From positions 1 through 11,472 of the forward strand of contig JBLHMK010000085.1 in assembly GCA_047621945.1 (NCBI GenBank): 11,472 nucleotides of DNA, given 5' to 3'. The notes under the pieces were generated by a model, which saw nothing but the letters and a program-made list of their open reading frames with translations, had not been told where the DNA came from and did not search any database. The first letter of the stretch is position 1; the number at the start of each line of letters is the position of its first letter. Shown piece by piece: positions 1 through 6,407 of the stretch. This DNA is from JAFMKE01 sp047621945 (GTDB lineage: Bacteria; Bacteroidota; Bacteroidia; Chitinophagales; UBA8649). Made by a program: the position numbers and the translations under genes.

Positions 1-245
1 TAGCAATCCGCAAATCCCTAGGAACTGTTGAACTTCTTTTCGAATAACAGCCCAAAACGAATAAACATCTCTTGCTTCACGTTTGGCACTAATACTTATA
101 AACTCTTGACAATCTTCCTTATTGAGGATTTTCTCAAAGTATTTTTGAACTTTAGGCTTCCCAACAACTTACACATTCCATCAAGATGCTCTAGTTTTAA
201 TTCTTCTAGTCGTAGGCGATTAGATGTGGTAATTGTTCTAGCCAT
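1..245 (-). pseudogene. GNAT-family N-acetyltransferase, frameshifted and cut by the window edge
   Basis: Read from the minus strand, the ATG at 245-243 opens a frame beginning MARTITTSNRLRLEELKLEH, the usual first strand of a RimJ/RimL-type (Acetyltransf_3) N-acetyltransferase. At about 156-162 this frame becomes nonsensical and soon meets a stop. The neighbouring frame continues cleanly to position 1 with family-like text: PKVQKYFEKILNKEDC, then FWAVIRKEVQQFLGICGLL, which matches the central strands of the GNAT fold. Inserting one base between GGAAG and CCT (giving G-S-P-K) would restore a single reading frame, so this is a one-base deletion, either a real mutation or a sequencing error. 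Family members transfer an acetyl group from acetyl-CoA to an amine; the substrate cannot be told. It lies 47 bases behind the gene at 293-868 and probably follows it in transcription. The C-terminal half, including most of the acetyl-CoA site, is outside the window. Confidence 0.75.
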
Positions 246-258
246 ATACCTCAATTAG

Positions 259-287
259 ACCTGGCAAGTCTCGAAGACTTCGCAGGT
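259..287. repeat. Imperfect 29-base palindrome, REP-like or terminator hairpin
   Basis: The outer arms ACCTG and CAGGT and inner arms AAGTCT and AGACTT pair around a CGA loop, with a two-base mismatch (GC against CG) between them. It fills most of the 47-base gap between the stop of the minus-strand gene at 293-868 and the start of the acetyltransferase. There is no T-run directly after it on the minus strand, so it is not a textbook intrinsic terminator. Palindromes of this form occur between genes in some flavobacterial genomes (from memory, not checked). It could be a REP-like element, an mRNA-stabilising hairpin or a weak terminator. Only one copy was noticed in the window. Confidence 0.55.
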
Positions 288-292
288 ATAAT

Positions 293-868
293 TTATGCAT
301 GCAACGCTCGAAGAAATTTATCTTCTACAAGAATTAAGAGTTTATCAGGATTAAACTTACGCCAAGCTAGGTTTTGCAAAGCCTCATTACTATGCATATA
401 ATAGTGAATATTATCGTTCATCATTTCTTCGACCACATGATCATTAAAATTCACCAAGGCAATCCAACCTCCTTCATCAATAATGTCATTGTACCATTCT
501 TCATAATAGTCTTCTGAATCACTGTGGAAGTTCAATACGTTTTCACCGATAATTATAAACCGATAAATACCGTTTCCAATAAGGATATCAATAATATCCC
601 TTTTAAAAAACATGATGTCGTTGTTTATGGCATCATTCCATTCTCCGATCATTTCAATAGTAGCCACTCCTTCATCATAATCGACAAAAAGGATCTTGAT
701 AAAAAGGGTAGGAGTACCTATAAAATCCCATTGAGGGTGAATCACATGATCATAGATAGCGTGAGTGAACTCCATTTCAGAGTACACTTTTTCATAAAAC
801 GGGGAAAACTGATCTTCCTCGGCTATATATAAATCGCGCCAACGCCAATATGGCTCAATACCGTGCAT
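293..868 (-). CDS. Conserved protein of unknown function downstream of murQ
   Basis: This 191-residue protein is not recognised as belonging to a named family. It is acidic and rich in aromatic residues, with no signal peptide, lipobox or membrane segment, so it is probably cytoplasmic. Features that look conserved are IEPYWRWRDLYIAEEDQFSP near the N-terminus, the HPQWD motif (44-48), a hydrophobic strand followed by IGEWNDAINNDIMFFKR (74-90), RFIIIGENVLNFH (103-115) and the acidic stretch DSEDYYEEW (117-125). I recall similar ~190-residue flavobacterial proteins with this N-terminus, but no function is known to me. The start is 3 bases after the murQ stop (872-874), so it is almost certainly co-transcribed and perhaps translationally coupled with murQ. 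That points to, but does not prove, a link with cell-wall sugar recycling. The plus-strand frame at 524-832 is a shadow of this gene. Confidence 0.85.
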   Translation of the reverse strand: MHGIEPYWRWRDLYIAEEDQFSPFYEKVYSEMEFTHAIYDHVIHPQWDFIGTPTLFIKILFVDYDEGVATIEMIGEWNDAINNDIMFFKRDIIDILIGNGIYRFIIIGENVLNFHSDSEDYYEEWYNDIIDEGGWIALVNFNDHVVEEMMNDNIHYYMHSNEALQNLAWRKFNPDKLLILVEDKFLRALHA

Positions 869-871
869 ACT

Positions 872-1678
872 TTATTTTTTTAATGCTTCAATCGCAAGCT
901 TAACGCTATTCAGAGCTAACAAAGTTTCTTTTGCTTTTGTTTCATCAACCCGAGTTGCGTCTCTTATCATTTTAACGCCTCGAGCAAGCAATTTATGATT
1001 GCTCAATTGCATATTTACCATTTTGTTATCCTCCACACGACCAATTTTAATCATTGCGGAAGTACTAATCATATTCAAAATTAACTTTTGAGCGGTACCT
1101 GATTTCATTCGTGTGCTTCCCGTTACGAATTCTGGGCCAACCACACATTCAATCGGATACTTAGCCACTTCAGCTAAAGGACTTCCCTCATTACAGGTAA
1201 TACAAGCGGTTTGAATGCTTTGCTTATTACAAGCTTCTAAACCCGCTATAACATAAGGCGTAGTTCCCGAAGCCGCAATACCAATTACCACGTCATTGGG
1301 ATTGACGTCATATTCTTGTAAATCCTTCCAAGCCAAGTCTTGGCTATCTTCTGCAAATTCAACCGCTTTGCGAATAGCTTTATCCCCACCTGAAATGATT
1401 CCGATAACTAAGTGATCCGAAACTCCAAACGTAGGAGGACATTCACTAGCATCTAGAACACCTAAGCGTCCACTCGTGCCTGCTCCAATGTAAAACAAAC
1501 GACCGCCAGCCAACAACTTATCACTTACTAAATCAACTACTTGTTCAATTTGAGGAATACATTGTGCCACTGCTTTAGGCACCGATTGATCTTCCTTATT
1601 CATATTAAGAAGTAAGTCTTTAGTCGACATATTTTCGAGATGTCGATGATTAGAATCTTGTTCAGTTGTTTTTATCAT
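872..1678 (-). CDS. murQ: N-acetylmuramic acid 6-phosphate etherase MurQ
   Basis: MurQ cleaves the D-lactyl ether of MurNAc 6-phosphate to give GlcNAc 6-phosphate and D-lactate, a cytoplasmic step of peptidoglycan recycling. The 268-residue protein has a single SIS sugar-phosphate domain. Diagnostic motifs are YIGAGTSGRLGVLDASECPP (63-82), AVEFAED (105-111), IGIAASGTTPYVI (132-144) and GPEFVTGSTRMKSGTAQK (181-198), the last close to the family signature. Glu79 and Glu110 fall at the positions of the catalytic pair known in the E. coli enzyme (Glu83 and Glu114). It is about 30 residues shorter than E. coli MurQ at the C-terminus, which I believe is normal in this phylum. The Met at 1678 gives the expected N-terminus (TTEQDSNHRHLENMST). 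It is divergent from the rhodanese gene and followed directly by the unknown gene at 293-868. No anmK kinase gene is visible in the window. Confidence 0.97.
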   Translation of the reverse strand: MIKTTEQDSNHRHLENMSTKDLLLNMNKEDQSVPKAVAQCIPQIEQVVDLVSDKLLAGGRLFYIGAGTSGRLGVLDASECPPTFGVSDHLVIGIISGGDKAIRKAVEFAEDSQDLAWKDLQEYDVNPNDVVIGIAASGTTPYVIAGLEACNKQSIQTACITCNEGSPLAEVAKYPIECVVGPEFVTGSTRMKSGTAQKLILNMISTSAMIKIGRVEDNKMVNMQLSNHKLLARGVKMIRDATRVDETKAKETLLALNSVKLAIEALKK

Positions 1679-1721
1679 TTCACAAAAATGACAGTTTTTC
1701 TTAAATCAATGCAGCTTTATC

Positions 1722-1739
1722 TTATTTTTGTAAAAATAA
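1722..1739. promoter_or_regulatory. AT-rich perfect palindrome overlapping a candidate -7 element
   Basis: The sequence TTATTTTTGTAAAAATAA has two 8-base arms that are exact reverse complements around a GT centre. Within it, TATTTTTG at 1723-1730 fits the Bacteroidota -7 consensus TAnnTTTG and lies 19 bases before the rhodanese start codon at 1750. No clear TTG -33 element was found at the expected distance. It sits in the divergent murQ/rhodanese spacer, so an operator is possible, but AT-rich DNA gives such palindromes by chance. Confidence 0.35.
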
Positions 1740-1749
1740 ATACGCATTT

Positions 1750-2208
1750 ATGTACAAAGGAATATTAGGAGCCGCGTTACTAAGTATTTTACTAGTATCA
1801 TGCAAAGATTCACAAGCTACCACAGAATCTACCGTTGATGTGGTATTAGATAATGAAATAGAAGAAAGTGTAGCAGAAGTTATGCAAATTGAAACTGCGC
1901 ATTTGTTGCTAAAACCAGCGCTATTCAAAACTAAACTTGACAATGATGAAAACTTCATGCTTCTTGACATCCGAACTCCCGCAGAATTAACAGAGAATGG
2001 AACTATTGAAGGGGCTAAGAATGTTGACTTCTATACAGAAGATTTCAAAGCAAACATGGATGCCATGGACAGAGAAGTTCCTGTAATGTTATTTTGTAGA
2101 AGTGGTGGAAGAAGCGGAGAGGCTGCAAGCCTATTAAAAGAAATGGGATTCAAACAAGTATACGACCTCAATGGAGGATACAATGCTTGGTTAGAAGCTG
2201 GGTATTAA
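1750..2208 (+). CDS. Rhodanese-like domain lipoprotein
   Basis: This 152-residue protein begins with a lipoprotein signal peptide: MYKGILGAALLSILLVSC has a lipobox (L15-V-S-C18), so Cys18 is the likely lipidated N-terminus. About 30 residues of acidic linker follow. A single rhodanese domain then spans roughly 50-152, with LLDIRTPAEL (71-80, the usual D-R-x-x-x-E element), the active-site loop CRSGGRS (116-122) with Cys116 as the sulfur-carrying nucleophile, and the closing motif YDLNGGYNAWLEAG. The seven-residue loop beginning CRSG is typical of sulfurtransferase-competent rhodaneses. The substrate is unknown; the location is probably the periplasmic face of a membrane. The gene opens a plus-strand group, and the HMG-CoA lyase starts 9 bases after its stop. 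The candidate promoter lies at about 1723-1730. Confidence 0.93.
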   Translation: MYKGILGAALLSILLVSCKDSQATTESTVDVVLDNEIEESVAEVMQIETAHLLLKPALFKTKLDNDENFMLLDIRTPAELTENGTIEGAKNVDFYTEDFKANMDAMDREVPVMLFCRSGGRSGEAASLLKEMGFKQVYDLNGGYNAWLEAGY

Positions 2209-2217
2209 AAAATAAAA

Positions 2218-3078
2218 ATGATTCATTTAGTAGAATGTCCAAGAGATGCTATGCAAGGCATCAAAAATTTTATTCCTACAGCGCAAAAAGCGGAATACAT
2301 TAACGCATTACTGAAAGTTGGCTATCATACTATTGACTTTGGCAGTTTTGTTTCTGCCAAGGCCATTCCACAAATGGCAGACACCAGTGAATTAGTTAAG
2401 CTATTAGACCTACGAGATACGCAATCTAAGTTATTGGCAATCATTGCTAATGAAAGAGGAGCAGAAGACGCCTGCAAGTTTGAGGAAATTAGTTATTTGG
2501 GTTATCCATTTTCTATTTCAGAAACTTTCCAACTTCGCAATACGAATTCGACAATCGCGGAGTCATTCGAACGAGTTAAACGTATTCAGGAAATTTGTGT
2601 GAAAAACAACAAGCAAATGGTCTTGTATATTTCCATGGGATTTGGAAACCCTTACGGAGATCCTTACAATAAAGAAATTGTAGAATCTTGGATTCATAAA
2701 CTAAGCAAATTAGACATCAAAATATTTTCTTTATCCGATACCGTTGGTGTAGCAAAACCAGATACTATTGCCTACTTATTCGACAACCTAATTCCTAGTT
2801 TTCCAGGTATCGAATTTGGTGCACATCTGCATACAGCCCCGCACAATTGGAAGGAGAAAATTGATACGGCTTTTGAACATGAGTGTAGAAGATTTGATAC
2901 AGCCATATTTGGATATGGTGGTTGCCCTATGGCTAAAGATGATTTGATTGGCAATATGCCTACAGAGCATTTTGTAAACTATTTTGGCACAAAAACAATT
3001 GGTCACAATTTCAATTTAAATGCATTCGAAGACTCCCTGAGAATAGCAAAAAAAGTATTTAACCCTTCAGGTTTTTAA
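2218..3078 (+). CDS. Hydroxymethylglutaryl-CoA lyase (DRE-TIM family)
   Basis: HMG-CoA lyase splits 3-hydroxy-3-methylglutaryl-CoA into acetyl-CoA and acetoacetate, the last step of leucine breakdown. The 286-residue protein is a complete TIM-barrel of the HMGL-like family. The start ECPRDAMQG corresponds to the GPRDGLQ motif, with Arg9 and Asp10 in the place of human Arg41 (catalytic) and Asp42 (metal ligand). SLSDTVGVAKP (171-181) and GAHLHTAP (201-208) supply Asp174 and the metal ligands His203 and His205. GGCPMAKDDLIGNMPTE (234-250) is the mobile active-site loop: Cys236 matches human Cys266, and Asn246 and Glu250 match Asn275 and Glu279, with one extra residue between Cys and Asn. Those variations look like a lineage-specific subtype rather than decay. 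The acetoacetate product would be the substrate of ScoAB encoded at 5666-7064. It starts 9 bases after the rhodanese gene. A related aldolase-type lyase is the main alternative. Confidence 0.87.
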   Translation: MIHLVECPRDAMQGIKNFIPTAQKAEYINALLKVGYHTIDFGSFVSAKAIPQMADTSELVKLLDLRDTQSKLLAIIANERGAEDACKFEEISYLGYPFSISETFQLRNTNSTIAESFERVKRIQEICVKNNKQMVLYISMGFGNPYGDPYNKEIVESWIHKLSKLDIKIFSLSDTVGVAKPDTIAYLFDNLIPSFPGIEFGAHLHTAPHNWKEKIDTAFEHECRRFDTAIFGYGGCPMAKDDLIGNMPTEHFVNYFGTKTIGHNFNLNAFEDSLRIAKKVFNPSGF

Positions 3079-3079
3079 T

Positions 3080-4150
3080 ATGGCTCTTCAAAAATATGCA
3101 TACGGTCTAATCATCTTTATTGCTAGCATATTTATGCTATACATTGGTAAGACTTTATTCATGCCTTTGACACTTGCCATTATCGCATGGTTCATCATTA
3201 AGCAACTCATTTTCTACATCAATAAGTTAGAATTGAAAGGTAGAAAAATTCCTGTTTTTTTACAGAATATATTTGCCTTCATTGTGGTGATTGGGGCCTT
3301 TGTTGGATTCAGTGGAATACTGTTCAATAGTGCAGAAGCCATTCAGGGAAAGATCCCAGAATATCAGCAGAATTTAAATCAACTCATTCACGAAATTCAG
3401 CTTCCTTTTCAAATGGATTTTAAAGGCTTGTTCGAGCGAATAAGTGAGCAGTTTAACATCTCGTCAATTTTAGGTTTGGCAGTTAGTTCAGTTAGTTCAA
3501 TATTTAGCAATGCGGTACTCATTTTACTCTATCTATTGTTTATTCTTATTGAGTCATCCTCTTTTAAAGAGAAGCTAGTTAAGCTCTATCCAAACCAAAA
3601 TGATAAAGAAGATGTAGATGCTATTTTATCGTCTATTAATACGTCAATGAGTAGTTACATTTCTTTGAAAACAGTGACCAGCTTATTGACCGGGATACTT
3701 AGTTATATCATCTTAAGCATAGTAGGAGTTGACTTTGCTATTTTTTGGGCCTACCTCATTTTCTTATTAAACTATATCCCTACGATTGGATCTCTAATCG
3801 CCACTTTATTCCCCGTACTGATTGCTTTTATTCAGTTTGGCACTTGGATGCAGCCAAGTATTGTTCTGGTTGCCGTTGCTGGTGTTCAAGTTTTCGTGGG
3901 TAATATTCTAGAACCAAAATTAATGGGAAACTCATTAAATGTTAGTCCGCTAGTTGTGCTACTTTCATTGGCTTTTTGGGGATGGATTTGGGGAGTAGTA
4001 GGTATGATTATAAGTGTACCTATTGCTATCATGTTAATTATCGTTTGCACGCAATTTAAAGATCTACGTTGGATTGCTATTCTACTTTCTAGCAATGGCG
4101 ATTTACCTATATTAAAGAAGGAAACCAGTGAAGTACAGAAGACTAAATAA
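3080..4150 (+). CDS. AI-2E/PerM-family membrane transporter
   Basis: This 356-residue integral inner-membrane protein has the layout of the AI-2E transport (PerM/YdiK/TqsA) superfamily: N-terminal membrane segments at about 7-45 and 60-85, a hydrophilic stretch (about 86-130) and a C-terminal block of segments from about 140 to 325. The family signatures are present: AYLIFLLNYIPTIGSLIA (224-241), GNILEPKLMGNSLNVSPLVV (274-293) and WGWIWGVVGMIISVPIAI (300-317). Members have been linked to autoinducer-2 export, Na+/H+ antiport or general efflux; the substrate here cannot be read from sequence. The start codon follows the HMG-CoA lyase stop with one base between, and the 3' end overlaps the GTG start of the next gene by 23 bases, so it is part of the same transcription unit. 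Confidence 0.93.
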   Translation: MALQKYAYGLIIFIASIFMLYIGKTLFMPLTLAIIAWFIIKQLIFYINKLELKGRKIPVFLQNIFAFIVVIGAFVGFSGILFNSAEAIQGKIPEYQQNLNQLIHEIQLPFQMDFKGLFERISEQFNISSILGLAVSSVSSIFSNAVLILLYLLFILIESSSFKEKLVKLYPNQNDKEDVDAILSSINTSMSSYISLKTVTSLLTGILSYIILSIVGVDFAIFWAYLIFLLNYIPTIGSLIATLFPVLIAFIQFGTWMQPSIVLVAVAGVQVFVGNILEPKLMGNSLNVSPLVVLLSLAFWGWIWGVVGMIISVPIAIMLIIVCTQFKDLRWIAILLSSNGDLPILKKETSEVQKTK

Positions 4151-4610
4151 AGAGGAATTAGCACCTTTAAATGAGGAATTTTTAAAGTACTTAATGGTGG
4201 CTAATATTACTCCTGAAAACTGGGAGCTACTTAAAACCAACGAACCAAATAAATGCGAACATCACCTAGATGTTTTTAGTGATTTAGTATTTGATAAAAT
4301 CCTTTCAGATATTCAGTTTGTAGAACGGGCTTTACCAAAGCGACTTGAAGTGTACCATTTCTTAAGTGAGTATGTACTCATGTATGCTCTAGAAGCGAAG
4401 AGTAATGAGGACTTTTCATTCGACAAAGCTAACTTGGATAAATTACCATTAAAGGACTTCCGTTTGATAGAAGGGAAGAAGCAATATCAAGCCGATAAAA
4501 ATATAGAGACGTTTAAAATACTGCAACAAGAATATGCCAGCATAAGTAATGGGACTTTATTCAAACAACTCGCATTAAAAGTGGTAGAACAAAAAGAGCA
4601 GGCTAAGTAA
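4128..4610 (+). CDS. DUF6495 family protein
   Basis: This 160-residue soluble, acidic protein begins MKYRRLNKEELAPLNEEFLK, then YLMVANITPENW, and continues through CEHHLDVFSDLVFDKIL and FVERALPKRLEVYHF. I recognise this pattern as the DUF6495 family of Bacteroidota, whose function is unknown to me. There is no signal peptide or membrane segment. The start is GTG at 4128, inside the transporter gene (23-base overlap); it is chosen because the resulting N-terminus M-K-Y-R-R-L looks like that of the family. It is the last gene of the plus-strand group and runs 8 bases into the end of the convergent yggS gene, leaving no room for a terminator between them. The family assignment is from memory; the coding call is secure from length, tight packing and clean codon structure. 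Confidence 0.85.
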   Translation: MKYRRLNKEELAPLNEEFLKYLMVANITPENWELLKTNEPNKCEHHLDVFSDLVFDKILSDIQFVERALPKRLEVYHFLSEYVLMYALEAKSNEDFSFDKANLDKLPLKDFRLIEGKKQYQADKNIETFKILQQEYASISNGTLFKQLALKVVEQKEQAK

Positions 4611-5262
4611 ATAATTTACTTCCAATTCGCACCATGGTGCTTCCTTCTTGCAGCGCTAATTCATAATCACCACTCATTCCAATACTTAAAGTGTCAAAGC
4701 TATCCTTCTCTGTAAAGAAGTTGTTTTTCAAGTCATTGTAAATATCTCTTAACTGAGAGAACTCTCCCTTAACTTGCTTTTGGTCGTCAACAAAACTTGC
4801 CATCCCCATAATACCTCTTATTCGAACCCACTCTAAGTTGTATTGCTTTAACTCCTTTACAAGTTCATCTTTTTGACTAGGAGGAATACCAAATTTACTA
4901 TCTTCTTGAGCTACATGAAACTGCAATAAGCAATCAATTATTCGATTATTTTTTTCTGCTTCTTTATTAATTTCTTTAAGCAATCGGAGACTATCCACTG
5001 AGTGAATGAGATTAACAAAAGGTGCAATATATTTCACTTTATTCCGCTGCAAATGACCAATCAAATGCCATTTAATATCCTCAGGTAATTTGTCTTTTTT
5101 GTCTAGTAATTCTTGAACCCGGTTTTCTCCAAAATGACGTTGACCAGTTTGATACAAATCCTGTAGTTCGTCAACAGACCTAGTCTTAGTTACCGCAACT
5201 AGATTGGCGTGATGTGCTAGACACTTTTTATTGACTTCGTTCCAATTATTTTGATTAACCAT
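4603..5262 (-). CDS. yggS: YggS/PLPBP-type pyridoxal 5'-phosphate homeostasis protein
   Basis: This 219-residue single-domain protein has the alanine-racemase N-terminal-like TIM-barrel that binds PLP without known catalysis and balances free PLP and amino/keto-acid pools in the cytoplasm. Visible family motifs are LVAVTKTRSVDELQDLY (21-37), with Lys26 as the PLP Schiff-base lysine, HFGENRVQELLDK (43-55), WHLIGHLQRNKVKYI (65-79), the HSVDS strand (88-92), RGIMGMASF near 149-157 and the C-terminal phosphate-binding region SIGMSGDYELALQEGST (193-209) followed by RIGSKLF. Its length is normal for the family. It is convergent with the DUF6495 gene, overlapping it by 8 bases, and divergent from the DUF4296 lipoprotein gene. 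A PLP-dependent aminotransferase is encoded nearby at 7064, though in another transcript. Confidence 0.97.
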   Translation of the reverse strand: MVNQNNWNEVNKKCLAHHANLVAVTKTRSVDELQDLYQTGQRHFGENRVQELLDKKDKLPEDIKWHLIGHLQRNKVKYIAPFVNLIHSVDSLRLLKEINKEAEKNNRIIDCLLQFHVAQEDSKFGIPPSQKDELVKELKQYNLEWVRIRGIMGMASFVDDQKQVKGEFSQLRDIYNDLKNNFFTEKDSFDTLSIGMSGDYELALQEGSTMVRIGSKLFT

Positions 5263-5291
5263 CTATTATTTACCGCTTTTTGTTTTCCCTG

Positions 5292-5299
5292 CAAAGTTA
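5292..5299 (-). promoter_or_regulatory. Candidate -7 promoter element for yggS
   Basis: On the minus strand this reads TAACTTTG, an exact match to the Bacteroidota -7 consensus TAnnTTTG. It lies 29 bases before the yggS start codon, which would give a leader of roughly 20 bases. No convincing TTG -33 element was seen at the usual distance. The region 5263-5318 is the only spacer between yggS and the divergent lipoprotein gene, so promoters for both directions should lie here; a weaker plus-strand match is TATTTTTA at 5306-5313. Confidence 0.4.
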
Positions 5300-5318
5300 T
5301 TTCATTATTTTTACGCTA

Positions 5319-5669
5319 ATGAAGAATATGCTAATCTTTTTTCTGTTTACTGCATTGGCTGCTTGCCAAACCGCAGAACAAGCTAGAACTGAAGTATTAA
5401 TCCCAGAAGATGAGATGATTGCAATTATGGTTGATTTGGCTATGTCAGATGCTAAAGTGGAACATGAGTTATTACCTACAAACAAATTAATTTATCAAAA
5501 GAAACTTACTTTCTATAAAAGTGTTTTTGAGAAACATGGCTATACCGCTGAAGAGTTCGAGGAAGCCTATCTCATTTATGGACAAGACTTAACTCACTTA
5601 AGTGAGATGTATGATAAGGTCTTGGAGGAATTAAGTAAAAGAGAAATAGAATTAAAATCATTGATATGA
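5319..5669 (+). CDS. DUF4296 domain lipoprotein
   Basis: The preferred start is the ATG at 5319, giving 116 residues beginning MKNMLIFFLFTALAACQTAE. This is a short lipoprotein signal peptide with a clean lipobox (L13-A-A-C16). An upstream ATG at 5280 would add 13 hydrophobic residues with no positive N-region and is less likely. The mature part carries the DUF4296 pattern: a proline-acidic start (IPEDEMIAIMVDLAMSDA), then helical text with LIYQKKLTFYKSVFEKHGYT and a closing YDKVLEELSKREIELK. The family is common in Bacteroidota and its function is unknown to me; the helical, acidic nature suggests protein contacts on a membrane surface. Its stop overlaps the scoA start (ATGA at 5666-5669), so the two are probably translationally coupled, but no functional link to CoA transfer is known. 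Confidence 0.88.
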   Translation: MKNMLIFFLFTALAACQTAEQARTEVLIPEDEMIAIMVDLAMSDAKVEHELLPTNKLIYQKKLTFYKSVFEKHGYTAEEFEEAYLIYGQDLTHLSEMYDKVLEELSKREIELKSLI

Positions 5670-6358
5670 ATAAAGTTGTAAAAGATGCTTTCGAAGCTAT
5701 CCAAGGAATTGAAGATGGGATGACCCTAATGCTTGGCGGTTTTGGTTTATGTGGAATTCCTGAGAATTGTATAAACGCCATTGTTAAAGAAGGGCAGAAG
5801 AATTTAACTTGCATTTCAAATAATGCTGGTGTTGATGATTTTGGGATTGGCTTAATGCTACAACAGCATCAAGTGAAAAAAATGATCTCTAGTTATGTAG
5901 GAGAAAACGCTGAATTTGAGCGACAATTACTTTCAGGTGAATTAGAAGTAGAGTTAACCCCTCAAGGCACCTTGGCAGAGAAATGCAGAGCAGGAGGAGC
6001 TGGAATTCCAGCATTCTTTACCGCCACGGGTTACGGAACTGAAGTAGCAGAAGGAAAAGAGACCAGAGAAATTAATGGACGCATGTATGTACTAGAAGAA
6101 AGTCTTACTGCAGATTTTGCTATTGTTAAAGCATGGAAGGGAGATCGTTTTGGTAACCTAGTTTTTAAAGGAACCGCTCGAAATTTCAATCCAATGATGG
6201 CAATGGCTGGAAAGATTACTATTGTTGAAGTAGAAGAATTAGTAGAACCAGGTGTGCTTGATCCGAATCATATTCATACACCAGGAATATTTGTTCAACG
6301 AATTTTCCAAGGCACGAATTACGAAAAGAGAATTGAGCAAAGAACAGTTACCGCTTAA
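5666..6358 (+). CDS. scoA: 3-oxoacid (succinyl-CoA:acetoacetate) CoA-transferase, subunit A
   Basis: ScoA and ScoB together move CoA from succinyl-CoA to a 3-oxoacid, typically acetoacetate, making acetoacetyl-CoA for thiolysis. The 230-residue subunit carries the CoA-transferase family I signature LGGFGLCGIPENCI (23-36). It also has the conserved stretches LTCISNNAGVDDFGIGLML (47-65), ELTPQGTLAEKCRAGGAGIP (96-115), FTATGYGTEV (118-127) and FNPMMAMAGKITIVEVEELV (173-192). Its length is normal for a separate A subunit. The ATG overlaps the stop of the preceding lipoprotein gene by four bases. The scoB start is 49 bases downstream, a wider gap than elsewhere in this group and without visible hairpins. 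Other family I transferases (for example glutaconate or butyrate types) are less likely given the close match to the acetoacetate-type signature. Confidence 0.95.
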   Translation: MNKVVKDAFEAIQGIEDGMTLMLGGFGLCGIPENCINAIVKEGQKNLTCISNNAGVDDFGIGLMLQQHQVKKMISSYVGENAEFERQLLSGELEVELTPQGTLAEKCRAGGAGIPAFFTATGYGTEVAEGKETREINGRMYVLEESLTADFAIVKAWKGDRFGNLVFKGTARNFNPMMAMAGKITIVEVEELVEPGVLDPNHIHTPGIFVQRIFQGTNYEKRIEQRTVTA

Positions 6359-6407
6359 TTCAAGTAACTCGAAGAAATCAAATTGTCCAAACATACAAAT
6401 TAGACTT

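Noticed and set aside
28..258. Plus-strand open frame of 76 codons
   Set aside because: It is antisense to a recognisable GNAT acetyltransferase on the minus strand and has no family-like features.
524..832. Plus-strand open frame of 102 codons
   Set aside because: It is antisense to the gene at 293-868, which has better coding character and operon spacing with murQ.
5280..5318. Longer N-terminus for the DUF4296 lipoprotein
   Set aside because: The extra 13 residues lengthen the hydrophobic part without a positive N-region; the ATG at 5319 gives a standard lipoprotein signal.
6252..6407. Upstream extension of scoB
   Set aside because: It overlaps scoA by over 100 bases, adds sequence unlike the family, and the ATG at 6408 gives the normal ScoB N-terminus.
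6359..6407. 49-base gap between scoA and scoB as a possible regulatory element
   Set aside because: No hairpin, consensus promoter or small open frame could be seen.
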